A stretch of DNA of 64,000 nt from Acidobacteriota bacterium (GTDB lineage Bacteria; Acidobacteriota; Terriglobia; Acidiferrales; UBA7541), in assembly GCA_013289955.1 (NCBI GenBank), contig JABCYZ010000001.1, positions 124,001 to 188,000 on the forward strand, given 5' to 3'. This document shows, piece after piece, positions 18,171-27,060 of this stretch (within the stretch, counting starts at the first letter, position 1; every line of letters starts with the position of its first letter). The translations under genes were made by a program, and so were the position numbers. A model generated the notes under the pieces. That model did no database searches. It was not told the DNA's origin and saw nothing but the letters and a program-made list of their open reading frames with translations.

Positions 18171-21100
18171 ATGCCCCTTCTCATACTCTTCGCCGCCGCC
18201 TATGGTTTAGTCCTGCTCGCCACCCCCATTTTGGCTATTTCTCTCTACGTTCGGAATGCCAGGCTGCGCAAACAACTGAACGACCTGGCCGGCGAAAACG
18301 CCAGGCAGTTCACCAACCTCCAGCGAGTTGTCGGCGAACTCCAAACAAAGGTTGCCGCGACAGTTCCGCCCCCGGGGGCTCGCGTCGAGAAGCCCGTCGC
18401 TCCTCTGGTTCACACTCCAGTTCCGAGCGCCCATCCCGAAGCGCTGGCTGATCCCACTCTGGTTACCTCCCCACGTATCGAAGGGCCGCCGACCGCAAAG
18501 CCCGAGCCCCCTGCTTCCTTTCCGGTCGCAGAAAAAAAGCCCGGGCCCCCGCCGGAACAGAAGCCACCGTCGCTCGCCCCCGTCCCGCCAGTAACCGTGG
18601 CCCCGCCCGTCCTTCCGCCCGCGGCACCGGTTGCCGCGCCGCCCGAAAAACCTCTCGCGCCCGCCCCGCCGCTCGAGCCGAAGCCACTCGCGCCCGCCCC
18701 GCAAGCTCCGCCTCCGGTGGCCAATCCAACCCCGCCCGCGCCGCCAAAAGTCGTCATGCCGCAGACAATTCCTCCCAGGCCCGCCAGTCCCGCGATCCCG
18801 CCCCCGCCGCCAGCGGTCCCACCCGCCCCTGCGCGTGTTTCCACGCCGCATTCGTTTTCGCCTCTTCGCGCTTCAGCGCCAAAGCCCACGATGAGGGATC
18901 GCATGAAAGCGATCTCCGCGCTCGAAGACGCTCTCGGCACCAATTGGTTTGCAAAGCTCGGCGGCATCATGGTCGTCATCGGCGTAACCACGCTGGCTTT
19001 AATCAAGCTGCAATCTTTTGGAGCCGCGGGAAAAGCGATCGTGGCCTTTCTCGTGGCCTTCCTGCTTTTGGCGGGCGGCATATTCCTGGAGAAGCGCGAA
19101 CGCTACCAGCTTATCGGCCGCGTCGGTATCGGCTGCGGCTGGGCCCTCCTTTTCTGCAGCACGTACGGAATCCACAACTTCCCCGCGATGCGCATCCTCG
19201 ATTCTCTCGTTTTGGACTGCATTCTCATGCTGGCCGTAGCGCTCGGCATGGCGGCGCACACTCTCCGCTACAAGTCCCAGTTCGTCACTGGCCTCTCCTT
19301 TCTTCTCGGTTACACCACCGTTGCTCTGAGCTTCAGCGAAATTCCGCTGGTGTCTTCAGGCGTCAACGAGAGCACTGTCTACGGATTGCTCGCAGGCGTG
19401 TTTCTTGCGATCGGCCTGGTCACCATTGTTTTGAAAATGGGCTGGTTCGAACTCGAAGTCTTCGGCATCCTCTCCAGCTATCTCAATCATCTCTATTGGC
19501 TCTACAAAATCCTCGGCCCCAACGGCGCGCACGGCCGCCTCTTCCCCGAATATCACGCGAGCGTTGCCATCCTCTTCTTCTACTGGCTTATCTTCAGGAT
19601 TTCCTACATTCTGCGCGGCGTCAAAACCGATTTCGAAGAGCACGTCTCCACCGTCTCCGCGCTCCTTAACACCCTCCTTCTCCTCGGCGTAATGAAGTTT
19701 CAATCCATTCAGCCCGACCTCGCCTATGTCGCACTGCTTCTCATCGGCGCGCTGGAATTTATCTTCGCCCAGCTTCCCATCACCAGACGCCGCCGCCGTG
19801 CCTTCATCATTCTCAGCCTGCTAGGCGCCGCGCTCATGCTCGTCGCCGTTCCCTCCCACTTCTCCGGAAATGACGTCGCCTATCTCTGGCTCGTCGCCGC
19901 CGAAGTTTTCCTCTTCGCCGGAATTATCTTCGAAGAAGTCGTCTTCCTCCGCGTCGGCCTTTTCACGGGCCTGCTTGTCGGCATCGACCTCCTCGTTTAC
20001 AACTTCCGTCCCCTGGTCCATTGGCGCGCCAAAACAGAAGACATCGCCGCCGGCCCCGGCCTCCTCTTCGCGGTCTGCGGCCTCGCTCTTTATCTCAACG
20101 CCCTCTACATCGCCACACTGTGGAAAGAATCCTTCCGCTCCTCTCTCGATCGCCGCTTGCTCGACATCCATTCCTATTTCGCCGCATTCGCAACCGCAAC
20201 GGCTGCTTGGGCGCTCTTCTCCGGTGATTGGACCGCTTTGGCCTTCGCCGCTATCATGCTTTCGCTCGCTTTCCTGGGCCGCCGCCTCGACTCCCGTCCT
20301 CTCCAAATTCAATACGCGCTCCTCGGCGCGCTTACTCTCTATCGCGCTTTCGTCTTCAATCTGCACATGGAAAGCCCGACGGATGCGCACATCACCACGC
20401 GTCTGATCACTCTCCCCATTCTGGGCGCGATTTTCTATCTCACCGCAAAGCTCGCTGCCCACAGCGATACTCAAGAGCAACGCATCTTCCGGGGACTCTT
20501 TGCTTTCGCGGGCACCGCCTTTTTTGCGGCTCTCATCTGGTTCGAAGTTCCCGACCTTTGGCGGCCATTCCTCTTCATCGCCTTGGCCGTCGCTCTTTCC
20601 GAAAACGCCCGCGCTCTCCGCTACCAGGTTCTTGCCTTCCACGCGCACGCCATCACGCTGCTCGCCGTCTTTACGGCGTTCACTGCGGACCTGTTCGGCA
20701 TTCACGTGTGGGGCACCATTCGAGTACACGCCCTTGGAGCGCTGCCCGTTGTAGCCGGCTGCTACTGGATTGCCAAACGTCTCGGCGTCGAAAACGCGCG
20801 CCACCGGGAAATCGCCCGCGTCGCCTACACCTGGATTGCTGCAGGCATAATGGTCTGGATCCTCGAAGAAGCCCTCGGCGCCCCGTGGATCGCCGTGGGC
20901 TGGATCGTCTTCGCCGCATCGCTCGCGCTCACCACGCGGTGGATTCGCTACCCTCAGCTTGCCTGGCAGGCAAACGTCATCGCGTTTGCTGCCTTCTTGC
21001 GTACCTACGCGTTCAACCTGAATTTGTATGGGCCGCTCTGGCGCGGCGTTTCTATGCGCCTCTTCACGGTTGGGGTAGTCATCGCCGGGGCTTACTTGCT

Positions 21101-22844
21101 CGCTAAAGTCGCTGCCGATGCCCTCGAAGAGTTCGCATACGCCGTCCGCAACGCCTACACCTGGGTTGCCGCACTCTTTCTCGGCCTCCTCATTTTCGCG
21201 GAAGCTCCCTTTGCCTGGATCGCCGTCTTCTTCCTGGCCGCCGGCATTATCCTCGCGCTCGTTGGACGCCGCTTCGACCTTTCTCACCTCGGCTTCCAGG
21301 AACATCTCTTCGCCATCGCTGCCATCGCGCGCACCTTTGACTATAACTATCACCTCACCGCCTACTACGGAAACTTCAGCGTCCGCATCATCACCGTTTC
21401 CCTCGTCGCCGCCGGCCTCTATGCCATCTCACGCAAAGCTACTCTACCCGACGCTTCCTATGCGCTTCTCTCCGCATATCTGCATACCACCGCCGCCACG
21501 TTGCTCCTCGGCCTACTCGTGTGGTACGAGGTTTCTCCCGGCAGTGGCTGGCTCGCCGCGTTCTGGGCGCTCTTCTCTTTCGCCCTTGCCGCCGTCGACC
21601 GCCGCTTCAAGCTTGACGATCTGCGCTGGCAAGCCCACGCGCTCGCCGCGCTCACTCTGATTCGCAGCGTCAGCATCAACATGCGCGTAGAGGAAACCTG
21701 GCACGGTGTCAGCGTCCGTCTGCTCTCGCTCTCGATCGTGGCCGTCGTTTTCTACGCCATGTCCCGCCTCGTCCGCATGCCTGAGGAGTGGCGTGCCCGC
21801 GGCTTCCATCACATCTATTCCTGGTCCGCGTCCCTGATCGTATCGTTGCTTCTCTGGCGCGAACTCTGGCCCCTCAGCATCGCCGTCGGTCTCGCTGCAT
21901 TTGGCCTTGTCCTTTTCGAATACGGCCTTCTCCGCAAAATTGCGCAATTCCGCTATCAGTCCTACGTCGCCTTCACCGCCGCCTTCGCACGCATTTTCTT
22001 CGCGAATCTGGCCGCCGGCGCTCCCGGCGTCTTTCTGAGCGACCGCATGATCACCGTTGTTCCGCTCATCCTGATCTTCTTCTTCGTTTACGCCCAGCTT
22101 CCTGCGCAGGAAGAAAACACCGCCAGCGCGGGCCGCTTCCGTTTCGATTCTTTCGTCGCCTATCTCGGTACCGCCACGGTTGCCGCACTCTTCTATTTCC
22201 AGTTTCTGCCGGAATGGGTGGTCACCGCCTACGCGGCCGTCGCATTGGCTCTCTTCGCCGCGGCCTGGGCTCTCGATCGTCCCATTTTTCTTCACCAGGG
22301 CATCCTTCTTACACTGGCAACTTTCGCGCGAGGCATGGCCCACAATCTTTTCGGTGCGGGATATTTCAATCAGGGAACCTGGCAGGGCCGCTACTCTGTT
22401 GTTGGAACTGCCTCGACGATTTTGCTGGCGACCCTCTACTTTGCGTTTGCCATTCGCGGGCGATACGCCCCGCCCCCCAACGCGAGCCGCTGGACGAAAA
22501 TCATCACCGCGCTTGTCGTCCGGCCTGAGCAGCTTCAGTTTTTTGTTCCCGTGATTTTAGTTGCCACGATGTTTGCGTTGAAAATGAGAACCGAATGGGT
22601 GACGGCCTCCTGGGGTCTCGAAGGCCTGTGCATCGTTTTGCTCGCATACGCCGTAAAGGAACACAGCTTTCGCCTCACCGGCTACGCAATGTTAGTGCTC
22701 TGCGTCGCTAAAGTTGCTGCCATGGACTTTTGGCGGGAAACCTTGTTTGAAAAAGGGATCTCTGTTGCCGTGGTCGGCTGCGTACTCCTGGCCGTGGCCC
22801 TGCTTCATACGAGACTCAGAGAGGTCTTCGAGCATCGCCGATGA
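18171..22844 (+). CDS. Giant DUF2339 polytopic membrane protein
   Basis: A 1557-residue protein. Layout: an N-terminal membrane helix (LLILFAAAYGLVLLATPILA), a short coiled coil, a Pro/Ala-rich linker (about residues 70-240), the DUF2339 signature (NWFAKLGGIMVVIGVTTLAL) and then some 30 or more membrane helices to the end. From about residue 687 it is built from repeats about 110 residues long (see findings). Start ATG 18171 puts the first membrane helix at the N-terminus; an in-frame ATG at 18087 adds 28 polar residues. An AT-rich block at about 18039-18060 is a possible promoter. The stop overlaps the M48 protease start (ATGA). Function unknown. Confidence 0.88.
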   Translation: MPLLILFAAAYGLVLLATPILAISLYVRNARLRKQLNDLAGENARQFTNLQRVVGELQTKVAATVPPPGARVEKPVAPLVHTPVPSAHPEALADPTLVTSPRIEGPPTAKPEPPASFPVAEKKPGPPPEQKPPSLAPVPPVTVAPPVLPPAAPVAAPPEKPLAPAPPLEPKPLAPAPQAPPPVANPTPPAPPKVVMPQTIPPRPASPAIPPPPPAVPPAPARVSTPHSFSPLRASAPKPTMRDRMKAISALEDALGTNWFAKLGGIMVVIGVTTLALIKLQSFGAAGKAIVAFLVAFLLLAGGIFLEKRERYQLIGRVGIGCGWALLFCSTYGIHNFPAMRILDSLVLDCILMLAVALGMAAHTLRYKSQFVTGLSFLLGYTTVALSFSEIPLVSSGVNESTVYGLLAGVFLAIGLVTIVLKMGWFELEVFGILSSYLNHLYWLYKILGPNGAHGRLFPEYHASVAILFFYWLIFRISYILRGVKTDFEEHVSTVSALLNTLLLLGVMKFQSIQPDLAYVALLLIGALEFIFAQLPITRRRRRAFIILSLLGAALMLVAVPSHFSGNDVAYLWLVAAEVFLFAGIIFEEVVFLRVGLFTGLLVGIDLLVYNFRPLVHWRAKTEDIAAGPGLLFAVCGLALYLNALYIATLWKESFRSSLDRRLLDIHSYFAAFATATAAWALFSGDWTALAFAAIMLSLAFLGRRLDSRPLQIQYALLGALTLYRAFVFNLHMESPTDAHITTRLITLPILGAIFYLTAKLAAHSDTQEQRIFRGLFAFAGTAFFAALIWFEVPDLWRPFLFIALAVALSENARALRYQVLAFHAHAITLLAVFTAFTADLFGIHVWGTIRVHALGALPVVAGCYWIAKRLGVENARHREIARVAYTWIAAGIMVWILEEALGAPWIAVGWIVFAASLALTTRWIRYPQLAWQANVIAFAAFLRTYAFNLNLYGPLWRGVSMRLFTVGVVIAGAYLLAKVAADALEEFAYAVRNAYTWVAALFLGLLIFAEAPFAWIAVFFLAAGIILALVGRRFDLSHLGFQEHLFAIAAIARTFDYNYHLTAYYGNFSVRIITVSLVAAGLYAISRKATLPDASYALLSAYLHTTAATLLLGLLVWYEVSPGSGWLAAFWALFSFALAAVDRRFKLDDLRWQAHALAALTLIRSVSINMRVEETWHGVSVRLLSLSIVAVVFYAMSRLVRMPEEWRARGFHHIYSWSASLIVSLLLWRELWPLSIAVGLAAFGLVLFEYGLLRKIAQFRYQSYVAFTAAFARIFFANLAAGAPGVFLSDRMITVVPLILIFFFVYAQLPAQEENTASAGRFRFDSFVAYLGTATVAALFYFQFLPEWVVTAYAAVALALFAAAWALDRPIFLHQGILLTLATFARGMAHNLFGAGYFNQGTWQGRYSVVGTASTILLATLYFAFAIRGRYAPPPNASRWTKIITALVVRPEQLQFFVPVILVATMFALKMRTEWVTASWGLEGLCIVLLAYAVKEHSFRLTGYAMLVLCVAKVAAMDFWRETLFEKGISVAVVGCVLLAVALLHTRLREVFEHRR

Positions 22845-23752
22845 AGCGCGCCGTGGTCTTCATTATTTTCTTTGCGATTCTGGGGGTTTCTCTCGCCGGC
22901 CTCTATTGGAGCCAGCGCCGCGCCAAATCCCCTCCCGTCTCCGCCAACGCCGTCCTTGATATTGTTGCCGACGCGCAGCGCGATGTGACTCGCATCCCCA
23001 TGCATTTCACGCGCCTCTCGGATGAACAAGAAATCTCTCTTGGCCGCCAGTTAGCCGCCAACTATTCCGGCATAGTCAGGAAGCCGACTCCCGAAGACGA
23101 GGCGCTCGAAAAATATGTGCGCCGCGTTGGCGGCACCGTTTCAGCTCACGCTCACCGCCACCTCGACTACAATTTTCATCTCATCCCCGATCACAACATG
23201 ATCAATGCCTTCTCGCTTCCCGGGGGTCCTGTCTACATCGGCGAAGGGATGCTCGATCAAATGGAAACCGAGGACGAGCTGGCCAGCATCCTCGGGCACG
23301 AAGTCGAGCACATCGATCACTACCACTGCATCGAGCGCTACCAGATCGAAGCTAAACTGAAAAATCTGAATCTGGATGCGGTCGGTGCGTTACTAGAAAT
23401 CCCTCTGGAATTTTGGCAAGCCGGCTACCACAAGGACGAAGAATTCGAAGCCGATCGCGAAGGGGTTCGCCTGGCCGTCACCTCCGGTTATTCGCCCTAC
23501 GGCGCTGTCACCCTCTTCACGCGCTTGGCCAAGCTCTGCAACGAATACGTCATCCACGCGCAAAGCCCCGAAGAAGAACTTTCCGAGCTCGCCATCCAAA
23601 GTCTCACCGGCTACTTCCGTTCTCATCCGCTCTCCTCCGAACGCCTCGACCAGATCAATCGCCTCATTGCCGAAGAGCACTGGGAAAATCGCAAGCAGCA
23701 GAAACCGTTCCATGTCGAATACGAAGTTCACAACGGTCAATACGTGAAGTAG
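22841..23752 (+). CDS. M48-family metalloprotease, membrane-anchored/secreted
   Basis: A 303-residue protein with an N-terminal hydrophobic segment (about residues 4-22) and an M48 catalytic domain. The zinc motif HEVEH is at residues 153-157 and the third ligand lies in EFEAD (201-205). The LPGGPVYIGEGMLDQM strand before the zinc helix is characteristic of the YfgC/LoiP-type periplasmic M48 group. It probably cleaves or checks envelope proteins. Its ATG overlaps the stop of the DUF2339 gene by 4 bases, suggesting coupled translation and a shared role in the envelope. It converges on ybaB with 63 bases between. Confidence 0.9.
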   Translation: MKRAVVFIIFFAILGVSLAGLYWSQRRAKSPPVSANAVLDIVADAQRDVTRIPMHFTRLSDEQEISLGRQLAANYSGIVRKPTPEDEALEKYVRRVGGTVSAHAHRHLDYNFHLIPDHNMINAFSLPGGPVYIGEGMLDQMETEDELASILGHEVEHIDHYHCIERYQIEAKLKNLNLDAVGALLEIPLEFWQAGYHKDEEFEADREGVRLAVTSGYSPYGAVTLFTRLAKLCNEYVIHAQSPEEELSELAIQSLTGYFRSHPLSSERLDQINRLIAEEHWENRKQQKPFHVEYEVHNGQYVK

Positions 23753-23815
23753 CGGCTTTGGGGAAGAACATGGAATGCCAATGAGGGCAGGGAACTACGG
23801 GGGAACGTGAGGCAG

Positions 23816-24142
23816 TTAAAACAAGCCGGGGATTTTCATGCCCGCCATGCCGGGGATGCCGCTGGCGAGGTTTTTCATCTGGTTGGCGAGTTCTTCATCG
23901 ACGCGGCGCGATGCTTCGTTGACCGCGGCGCGAACCAAGTCCTGCAACATTTCCTGATCCTTGCTCGCAAAAACTTCCGGCTCGATCCGCAGGTCCACAA
24001 TTTGCTTCTGCCCGTTCATCTTGACGGTGACCATGCCCCCGCCGGCCGAAGCTTCGACGGCCACGCCATTCACTTGCTGCTGCAAGTCTTCCTGAACCTG
24101 CCGCAACCTCGAGAGCATCTGCTGGATCGCATTGACTTCCAT
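23816..24142 (-). CDS. Nucleoid-associated protein, YbaB/EbfC family
   Basis: A 108-residue YbaB/EbfC protein: helical N-terminus (IQQMLSRLRQVQEDLQQQ), central strand MVTVKMNGQKQIVDLRIEPEV and C-terminal helix DLVRAAVNEASRRVDEE. These are small DNA-binding dimers found next to dnaX and recR in many bacteria. The start is ATG 24142, which shares one base with the dnaX stop (TGATG), a clear termination-reinitiation arrangement; an alternative start 7 codons upstream would lie inside dnaX. The Gly/Met-rich tail (SGIPGMAGMKIPGLF) is usual for the family. Confidence 0.93.
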   Translation of the reverse strand: MEVNAIQQMLSRLRQVQEDLQQQVNGVAVEASAGGGMVTVKMNGQKQIVDLRIEPEVFASKDQEMLQDLVRAAVNEASRRVDEELANQMKNLASGIPGMAGMKIPGLF

Positions 24143-25971
24143 CAGGACTCCTCTTGGCGCCATTTTACTTCGGAGATTTTTCCTCCAAAGCGTTGCAGCA
24201 TCGACCGCACCATCGGATCTTGCTCGAACTGTTCACGCAACTCTTGCGTCCCTGAAATTCCGCGCGACGCAGTTGCTGCAACTGCCTCTACTTTAGCACA
24301 CACGCGCACCGGACGGCCCAGCACTTTGCTCGAACAAGCACGGACCTTTTCCAAGGAGTCGCGCCCTTCCATCATTTCCGCAAACGCGCGCTTGTCCGCC
24401 GAAAAATAAATTCTCAATTCCGCGCCTTCCAGTTCCCATCGGCGGCCCTGATTCACGATCTCTCCGAGAAATTTCTGCTGCGCCTGAATCGCCGTCTTTA
24501 TTTCCGCAACTTGTTCCTGTGTGATTCCGTCAGCTTGCGCCCCGGAGCGCGTCTCTGCAGCTTCTGCGATCCCTCTTTCAGATTCCGTCGCCGCCGCAAC
24601 GGTTGCCGGACTCTCTGCTGGCGGAGCTGCCGCTGGAGCGGCTTTTATTTCCGCCCGGGCCGGAGCGGCTGCCGCGGCTGCCGTCGAAAAACCCGGCGCG
24701 GAGATTCGCGGCGGCGGAGGGAAAGCCGTTTGCGGCGCAGGAGCTGGAGAAAAACTTCGCGCGGATGCTGCCTGCGGCGCCGCCATGGCCGGTGCCCCGC
24801 TGGAACGCATCCCGCCAGCACTGGCGACCCCCGCCGGAGCGCCGCCGCGCAGCTCCGCCAGCAACTCCTCCATCGGCGCCAGCCGCTGCGCGTTGATCAG
24901 TCGGAGCAGACCCATCTCGAGATGCACGCGTGGATCCGGTTTCCGCCGCAGGTCATCGTCGGTCTGCAAAAGTATCTGGAAAAATCGCGTGAGGTCTTCT
25001 TCGGTAAATTGCTCGGCGGCTTTGGCGAGCGCGGGCCGTTGATCCGCCGTCGCCGCAATCAAATCCGAATCTGCGCCGCTGACACGCGCGATCAACAGAT
25101 TGCGCATGTGCCGGATCGCTTCGCGGCAAAAATGCTGAAGGTTGCGCCCTTCCTTCTGGAACGTGTGCACCAGCCCCAGCGCGCGATCCGCCGAGCCTTC
25201 CGCAATGGCCTGCACCAGCTCGTTCAGCGAATCTTCCGGCACGACGCCGAGCAGTTCGCGCACGTCCTTGTCTAGAATTACGTCTCCCGAATATGCCCGC
25301 GCCTGCTCCAGCAGGGAAAGCGCGTCTCGCAAGCTGCCTTCCGCCATCCGCGCAATCACCGCCAGCGCGCCCGATTCAATCTTTAGATTTTCTTTTGCCG
25401 CGATCTCTTCGAGCCGTCCGGTAATTTCCGCAAACGTCAGTGCCCGAAAATGAAAGTGCTGTGAACGCGACCGGATGGTGTCCTCTAAATCTTCGGGCTG
25501 CGTCGTCGCCATGACAAAAATCACGCGGTCCGGCGGCTCTTCCAGCGTTTTCAATAGCGCATTGGACGCCTCGCTCGTGAGCATGTGCGCTTCATCGAGC
25601 AGTACAACTTTGCTGCGCGAAGCGGCCGGCGCATAGCGCACCATCTCGCGCAGCTCGCGAATCTGGTCGATCCCGCGATTCGATGCCGCGTCAATCTCAA
25701 TCACGTCGAGCGAAGTCCCCGCCGCAATCTCCTTGCACGAATCGCATTCGCCGCACGGCTCCGGTGTCGGCCCGTTCACGCAATTCATGGCTTTCGCCAG
25801 AATACGCGCCGCCGTCGTTTTGCCGACGCCGCGCGCTCCTGAAAAAATATACGCGTGCGCCACGCGATCATTTTTTATCGCGTTCGCCAGCGTCGAAGTT
25901 ACGTGGGATTGTCCGACAAGATCGCTGAAGGTCTGCGGGCGCCACTTCCGGGCTATGACTTGATAGCTCAT
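24142..25971 (-). CDS. dnaX: DNA polymerase III subunits gamma/tau
   Basis: A 609-residue clamp-loader ATPase. Walker A GARGVGKTT (45-53), zinc-module cysteines 64, 73, 76 and 79, Walker B LLDEAHML, sensor I phrase FVMATTQPEDL and the AAA+ lid are all present. Residues about 370-480 are a long Ala/Pro-rich linker, followed by a C-terminal domain that in other bacteria contacts the polymerase (tau). No obvious slippery A-run for a programmed gamma frameshift was noticed. The ATG overlaps the stop of a 38-residue membrane peptide (ATGA), and its stop overlaps the ybaB start. The SRP RNA gene lies upstream, a common bacterial neighbour. Confidence 0.97.
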   Translation of the reverse strand: MSYQVIARKWRPQTFSDLVGQSHVTSTLANAIKNDRVAHAYIFSGARGVGKTTAARILAKAMNCVNGPTPEPCGECDSCKEIAAGTSLDVIEIDAASNRGIDQIRELREMVRYAPAASRSKVVLLDEAHMLTSEASNALLKTLEEPPDRVIFVMATTQPEDLEDTIRSRSQHFHFRALTFAEITGRLEEIAAKENLKIESGALAVIARMAEGSLRDALSLLEQARAYSGDVILDKDVRELLGVVPEDSLNELVQAIAEGSADRALGLVHTFQKEGRNLQHFCREAIRHMRNLLIARVSGADSDLIAATADQRPALAKAAEQFTEEDLTRFFQILLQTDDDLRRKPDPRVHLEMGLLRLINAQRLAPMEELLAELRGGAPAGVASAGGMRSSGAPAMAAPQAASARSFSPAPAPQTAFPPPPRISAPGFSTAAAAAAPARAEIKAAPAAAPPAESPATVAAATESERGIAEAAETRSGAQADGITQEQVAEIKTAIQAQQKFLGEIVNQGRRWELEGAELRIYFSADKRAFAEMMEGRDSLEKVRACSSKVLGRPVRVCAKVEAVAATASRGISGTQELREQFEQDPMVRSMLQRFGGKISEVKWRQEES

Positions 25972-26084
25972 TTCGCGTCAGTCGACTTGGAACTCCTGCC
26001 CTGCCTGTTCAGCCACAAGAAGAAAAACACAAGTCCGGTACAAGCCAAAAAAAACATGACAAGAATTGCGCCGGCAAAAACCAT
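25968..26084 (-). CDS. 38-residue single-span membrane peptide coupled to dnaX
   Basis: A short ORF between the SRP RNA gene and dnaX: ATG at 26084, 38 codons, TGA sharing 4 bases with the dnaX ATG (ATGA). Residues 1-24 are nearly all hydrophobic (GAILVMFFLACTGLVFFFLW), followed by a polar basic tail (NRQGRSSKSTDAK), so one membrane helix with the C-terminus probably inside. AGGG lies 7 bases upstream of the ATG. The frame fits the gap exactly and couples to dnaX, which argues for a real gene, but I know no named family, and coding evidence is limited to composition and arrangement. Confidence 0.6.
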   Translation of the reverse strand: MVFAGAILVMFFLACTGLVFFFLWLNRQGRSSKSTDAK

Positions 26085-26180
26085 TCCTGCACCCTAAAGG
26101 CTCAACTCGCTGCAGTCTGCTTTCGATTTTCCAGGGCTTGCCCTGAGCGCAAGCGAAGGATCTGCTTTCTTTCGATGCGA

Positions 26181-26284
26181 GGAACTTCGGGTGATCTGCG
26201 GCACCCGAGGCAATCCCGATACCGTTGCTCCCTTCCGGGCCTGGCGGGGTTCGCGGGACCTCGTTGCACAGAGCCCGAAGTTCC
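26181..26284 (-). ncRNA. ffs: Bacterial small signal recognition particle RNA (4.5S type)
   Basis: Read on the minus strand this segment contains CCAGGCCCGGAAGGGAGCA, the conserved Ffh-binding domain of small SRP RNA with the GGAA tetraloop, and the 11-base ends (26181-26191 and 26274-26284) are fully complementary, closing one long hairpin of about 104 nt. The internal asymmetric and symmetric loops expected around the apical stem are present. It lies just upstream of dnaX, a frequent location for ffs. Exact ends are inferred from the closing stem. Confidence 0.92.
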
Positions 26285-26445
26285 ACGCTCCGGCAGCCGC
26301 TCTTGTCGAGCCGCTGCTGGTTTGAGTTTAACACACAGAAGTTTAAGTCGCGCCACGTCCGCAATTCCCCGTCGCGCGACTCAATTTTTCTAAACGACGC
26401 TCCGTGCCATGTCGTCGGCGTTTTTGTCTGAGGTCCCCGGCACTC

Positions 26446-27060
26446 CTAATTCTTCGGATAGTTGGGGTCCGCTTTCACTTCAAGGATCTGCTTGGTGTGG
26501 CGTTCGCTGTGCGCGGCGATCAGAAGAATAAACTGATAGCCGTCCAGCTTCGTTCCCATGGGGCTATCGACGGCGTGATCGCGCAGGCCAGGAGTGGTTT
26601 TCAGGAAGTCTTCGGTTTTTTCACGGCTTTCGAGGAAGTGCTTCAACGATCCATCGGGAGAGCCGAAGCGGTTCGTGGGAACGAGCGGTTCCGGGGCTTG
26701 CGCCTTTTGCGAGCGGTCGGGAACCATGGCGACGACGGCGTCGTCGGTCTTTTTAAGGTCGCGTCCGGGGACGGCCGGGGCCATCATGACCTTTTCCACG
26801 ACGATTCCGCGGATGAAGTCTTCGGCAGCGGCGATGTGCTCCATGCACTGCGCGATGGACCAGCGATCCGGTCCGGCCTTGAAATTCCATTGCACGTCGG
26901 AGAGGCCTCGGGTGGCTTCGATGACGCCTTGCTTTGTTTTTTCGAGATATTGGATCGCACGATCTTTGTCTGCCTGCGTTACTTCTTGCCCGCGAAGGGA
27001 AGTGGCCGCCGAACAAGCCAGCACCGCAATCGCAGCTCCTGCCATGAGTCGCTTGAACAT
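26446..27060 (-). CDS. Secreted DinB-like (DfsB/YfiT superfamily) protein
   Basis: A 204-residue protein with a signal peptide (MFKRLMAGAAIAVLACSAAT) and a four-helix DinB-type domain. The metal triad of the superfamily is visible: His in CMEHIAAAEDF and the two His in AAHSERHTKQI. DinB-like proteins bind a divalent metal; some are thiol-dependent transferases, others have unknown roles. Start ATG 27060 is chosen because the signal peptide begins there; the upstream frame to 27183 has no family match. An exported DinB-like protein is common in Acidobacteriota. No operon partner is apparent. Confidence 0.82.
   Translation of the reverse strand: MFKRLMAGAAIAVLACSAATSLRGQEVTQADKDRAIQYLEKTKQGVIEATRGLSDVQWNFKAGPDRWSIAQCMEHIAAAEDFIRGIVVEKVMMAPAVPGRDLKKTDDAVVAMVPDRSQKAQAPEPLVPTNRFGSPDGSLKHFLESREKTEDFLKTTPGLRDHAVDSPMGTKLDGYQFILLIAAHSERHTKQILEVKADPNYPKN

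Noticed and set aside
19821..21353. 510-codon minus-strand frame inside the DUF2339 gene
   Set aside because: Composition is Glu/Gly/Arg-rich as expected from the complement of a Leu/Phe/Ala-rich membrane gene; no motifs.
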